DNA of 6,529 nt from positions 1-6,529 of the forward strand of contig PCSF01000124.1 in NCBI GenBank assembly GCA_002771315.1. Reading direction: 5' to 3'. Shown here piece by piece: positions 5,736 to 6,529 of the stretch. Position numbers and translations under genes: made by a program. The notes beneath the pieces were generated by a model. That model searched no databases. It was given only the letters and a program-made list of their open reading frames with translations, and was not told where the DNA came from. The DNA comes from Desulfobacterales bacterium CG23_combo_of_CG06-09_8_20_14_all_52_9. Lineage in GTDB: Bacteria; Desulfobacterota; Desulfobacteria; Desulfobacterales; UBA2156. How positions within the stretch are numbered: position 1 is the first letter of the stretch; the number at the start of each line of letters is the position of its first letter.

Positions 5736-6529
5736 TCAGTTATCCCTCGCTTTTCCTGCATCCGGCATTTCCTTTTTGCGAGGATTCGAAAGGTTTTCCT
5801 GAATACGATCGAACTCATCTTTTTTGAGTTCGTAAATGCGCTTGGCCTCTGCGGCATTATTGATGACGTGGGGGGTCAAAAAAACAAAGAGGTTGGTTTT
5901 TTCCCCTCCTTTGGCCAGGGACCTGAAGAGCCATCCCGCCACCGGGATGTCCCCCAGACAGGGAACGCGGTATTCGGTCTTGGAAAAGGCGTCCCCAATA
6001 AGACCGCCGATGACTACGGTATTTTTATCATGGACGATGACCGTGGTATCGAGGGTGCGCTTGAGGGTGGTGGGGCGGAAGTCCGTGGTCGATTCGAGCT
6101 GAGAGAATTCCTGGGAGATGTTCATCCGAACCAGGCGATCCTTGCTGATGGAAGGGGTGATCTTGAGGGAAATGCCGACATCCTTGTATTCGTAAGTGCT
6201 GTAAGTCTCGTTGGCGGATGTGGTTCCTTCCTTGGTCTGATAGGGGATATTTTTCCCGATGGTGATCTTGGCTTCCTGATTGTCGGTGGTCAGGACCTGG
6301 GGAGTAGACAGGATATGCACGTCTTTGTCTTTTTTGTATGCCGTCACGATGGCGGCCAGGTTCGGGAAATAGACATTTCCGATTTTGATGGTTTCGAATA
6401 TCCCCAGAGAAAAGCCGGGAGGCAGCGACTGGGTGGGGAGCCCCGTGTCCGGGTCGATGGGGGGGATCTTGTTGAACCCGCCGCCGCCGAACCCTCCTCC
6501 GCCTCCCCGGAAAGTCCCGTCATCCTGGA
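5736..6529 (-). CDS. gspD: Type II secretion secretin GspD, C-terminal part (partial)
   Basis: GspD forms the multimeric outer-membrane channel through which folded T2SS substrates leave the cell. The frame is open to the right-hand window edge, so only the last 263 residues (from base 6527) are seen, ending in TGA at 5736-5738. The visible part begins with a glycine-rich stretch (GTFRGGGGGFGGGGF, residues 4-18). The secretin domain follows: FPNLAAIVTAYKKDKDVHIL, STPQVLTTDNQEAKITIGKN, then YKDVGISLKITPSIS. The secretin signature VVIGGLIGDAFSK, then VPCLGDIPVAGWLFRS and TNLFVFLTPHVI, is complete. A charged tail after this (KRIYELKKDEFDRIQENL onwards) could be the S-domain region that binds a pilotin, though I cannot confirm that. 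The Cys in VPCLGDIP is a variable position of the signature. The N0-N3 periplasmic domains and signal peptide are outside the window. The downstream gspE on the same strand supports T2SS rather than a type IV pilus secretin. Confidence 0.93.
   Translation of the reverse strand, partial: QDDGTFRGGGGGFGGGGFNKIPPIDPDTGLPTQSLPPGFSLGIFETIKIGNVYFPNLAAIVTAYKKDKDVHILSTPQVLTTDNQEAKITIGKNIPYQTKEGTTSANETYSTYEYKDVGISLKITPSISKDRLVRMNISQEFSQLESTTDFRPTTLKRTLDTTVIVHDKNTVVIGGLIGDAFSKTEYRVPCLGDIPVAGWLFRSLAKGGEKTNLFVFLTPHVINNAAEAKRIYELKKDEFDRIQENLSNPRKKEMPDAGKARDN

Noticed and set aside
1..6529. CRISPR array, tRNA, rRNA, insertion sequence or defence system
   Set aside because: I saw no regularly spaced repeats, cloverleaf-like segments, transposase motifs or defence-type domains on either strand.

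Overview
The window looks like chromosomal DNA from a Gram-negative bacterium. It has a type II secretion (T2SS) secretin and ATPase, and the genes most resemble those of sulfate-reducing Desulfobacterota (Desulfobacterales-type 'deltaproteobacteria'). That placement rests on three things: an RNase J gene directly upstream of a short-linker FtsK, the character of the FtsK and GspD proteins, and an intergenic repeat-like segment that I recall from that group. It is an inference from memory, not a search result.

Layout. The plus strand carries the last 32 codons of a ribonuclease J gene (2-100). A 222-base gap follows, holding an imperfect inverted/direct repeat segment (about 135-189) and a possible small ORF with a good ribosome-binding site (231-359). 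This small ORF runs over the start of ftsK. A complete ftsK DNA translocase gene (323 or 344 to 2485) comes next. The minus strand is read from the right-hand edge inward: the C-terminal 263 residues of the secretin GspD (5736-6529, cut by the window edge), a complete GspE ATPase gene (3930-5690), a TPR protein with a C-terminal membrane domain (2930-3961, TTG start, overlapping gspE by 32 bases), and a decayed CaiB/BaiF CoA-transferase gene (2556-2912). ftsK and the minus-strand cluster converge in a 70-base gap at 2486-2555, where I see no convincing terminator.

How the genes fit together. GspD forms the outer-membrane channel of the T2SS, and GspE is the cytoplasmic ATPase that drives the pseudopilus. 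The downstream TPR/membrane protein occupies the place where gspF would be expected and is tightly coupled to gspE. It may be secretion-associated, but its function is unknown. FtsK and RNase J are housekeeping (chromosome segregation/division and RNA turnover).

Most of the window is ordinary core genome. The points worth a second look are the CoA-transferase relic, which keeps its first 13 codons joined to its last ~100 codons with the middle missing; the small ORF over the ftsK start; the intergenic repeat; and the TPR/membrane gene in place of gspF. I did not find evidence for a novel defence, mobile or RNA-guided system.
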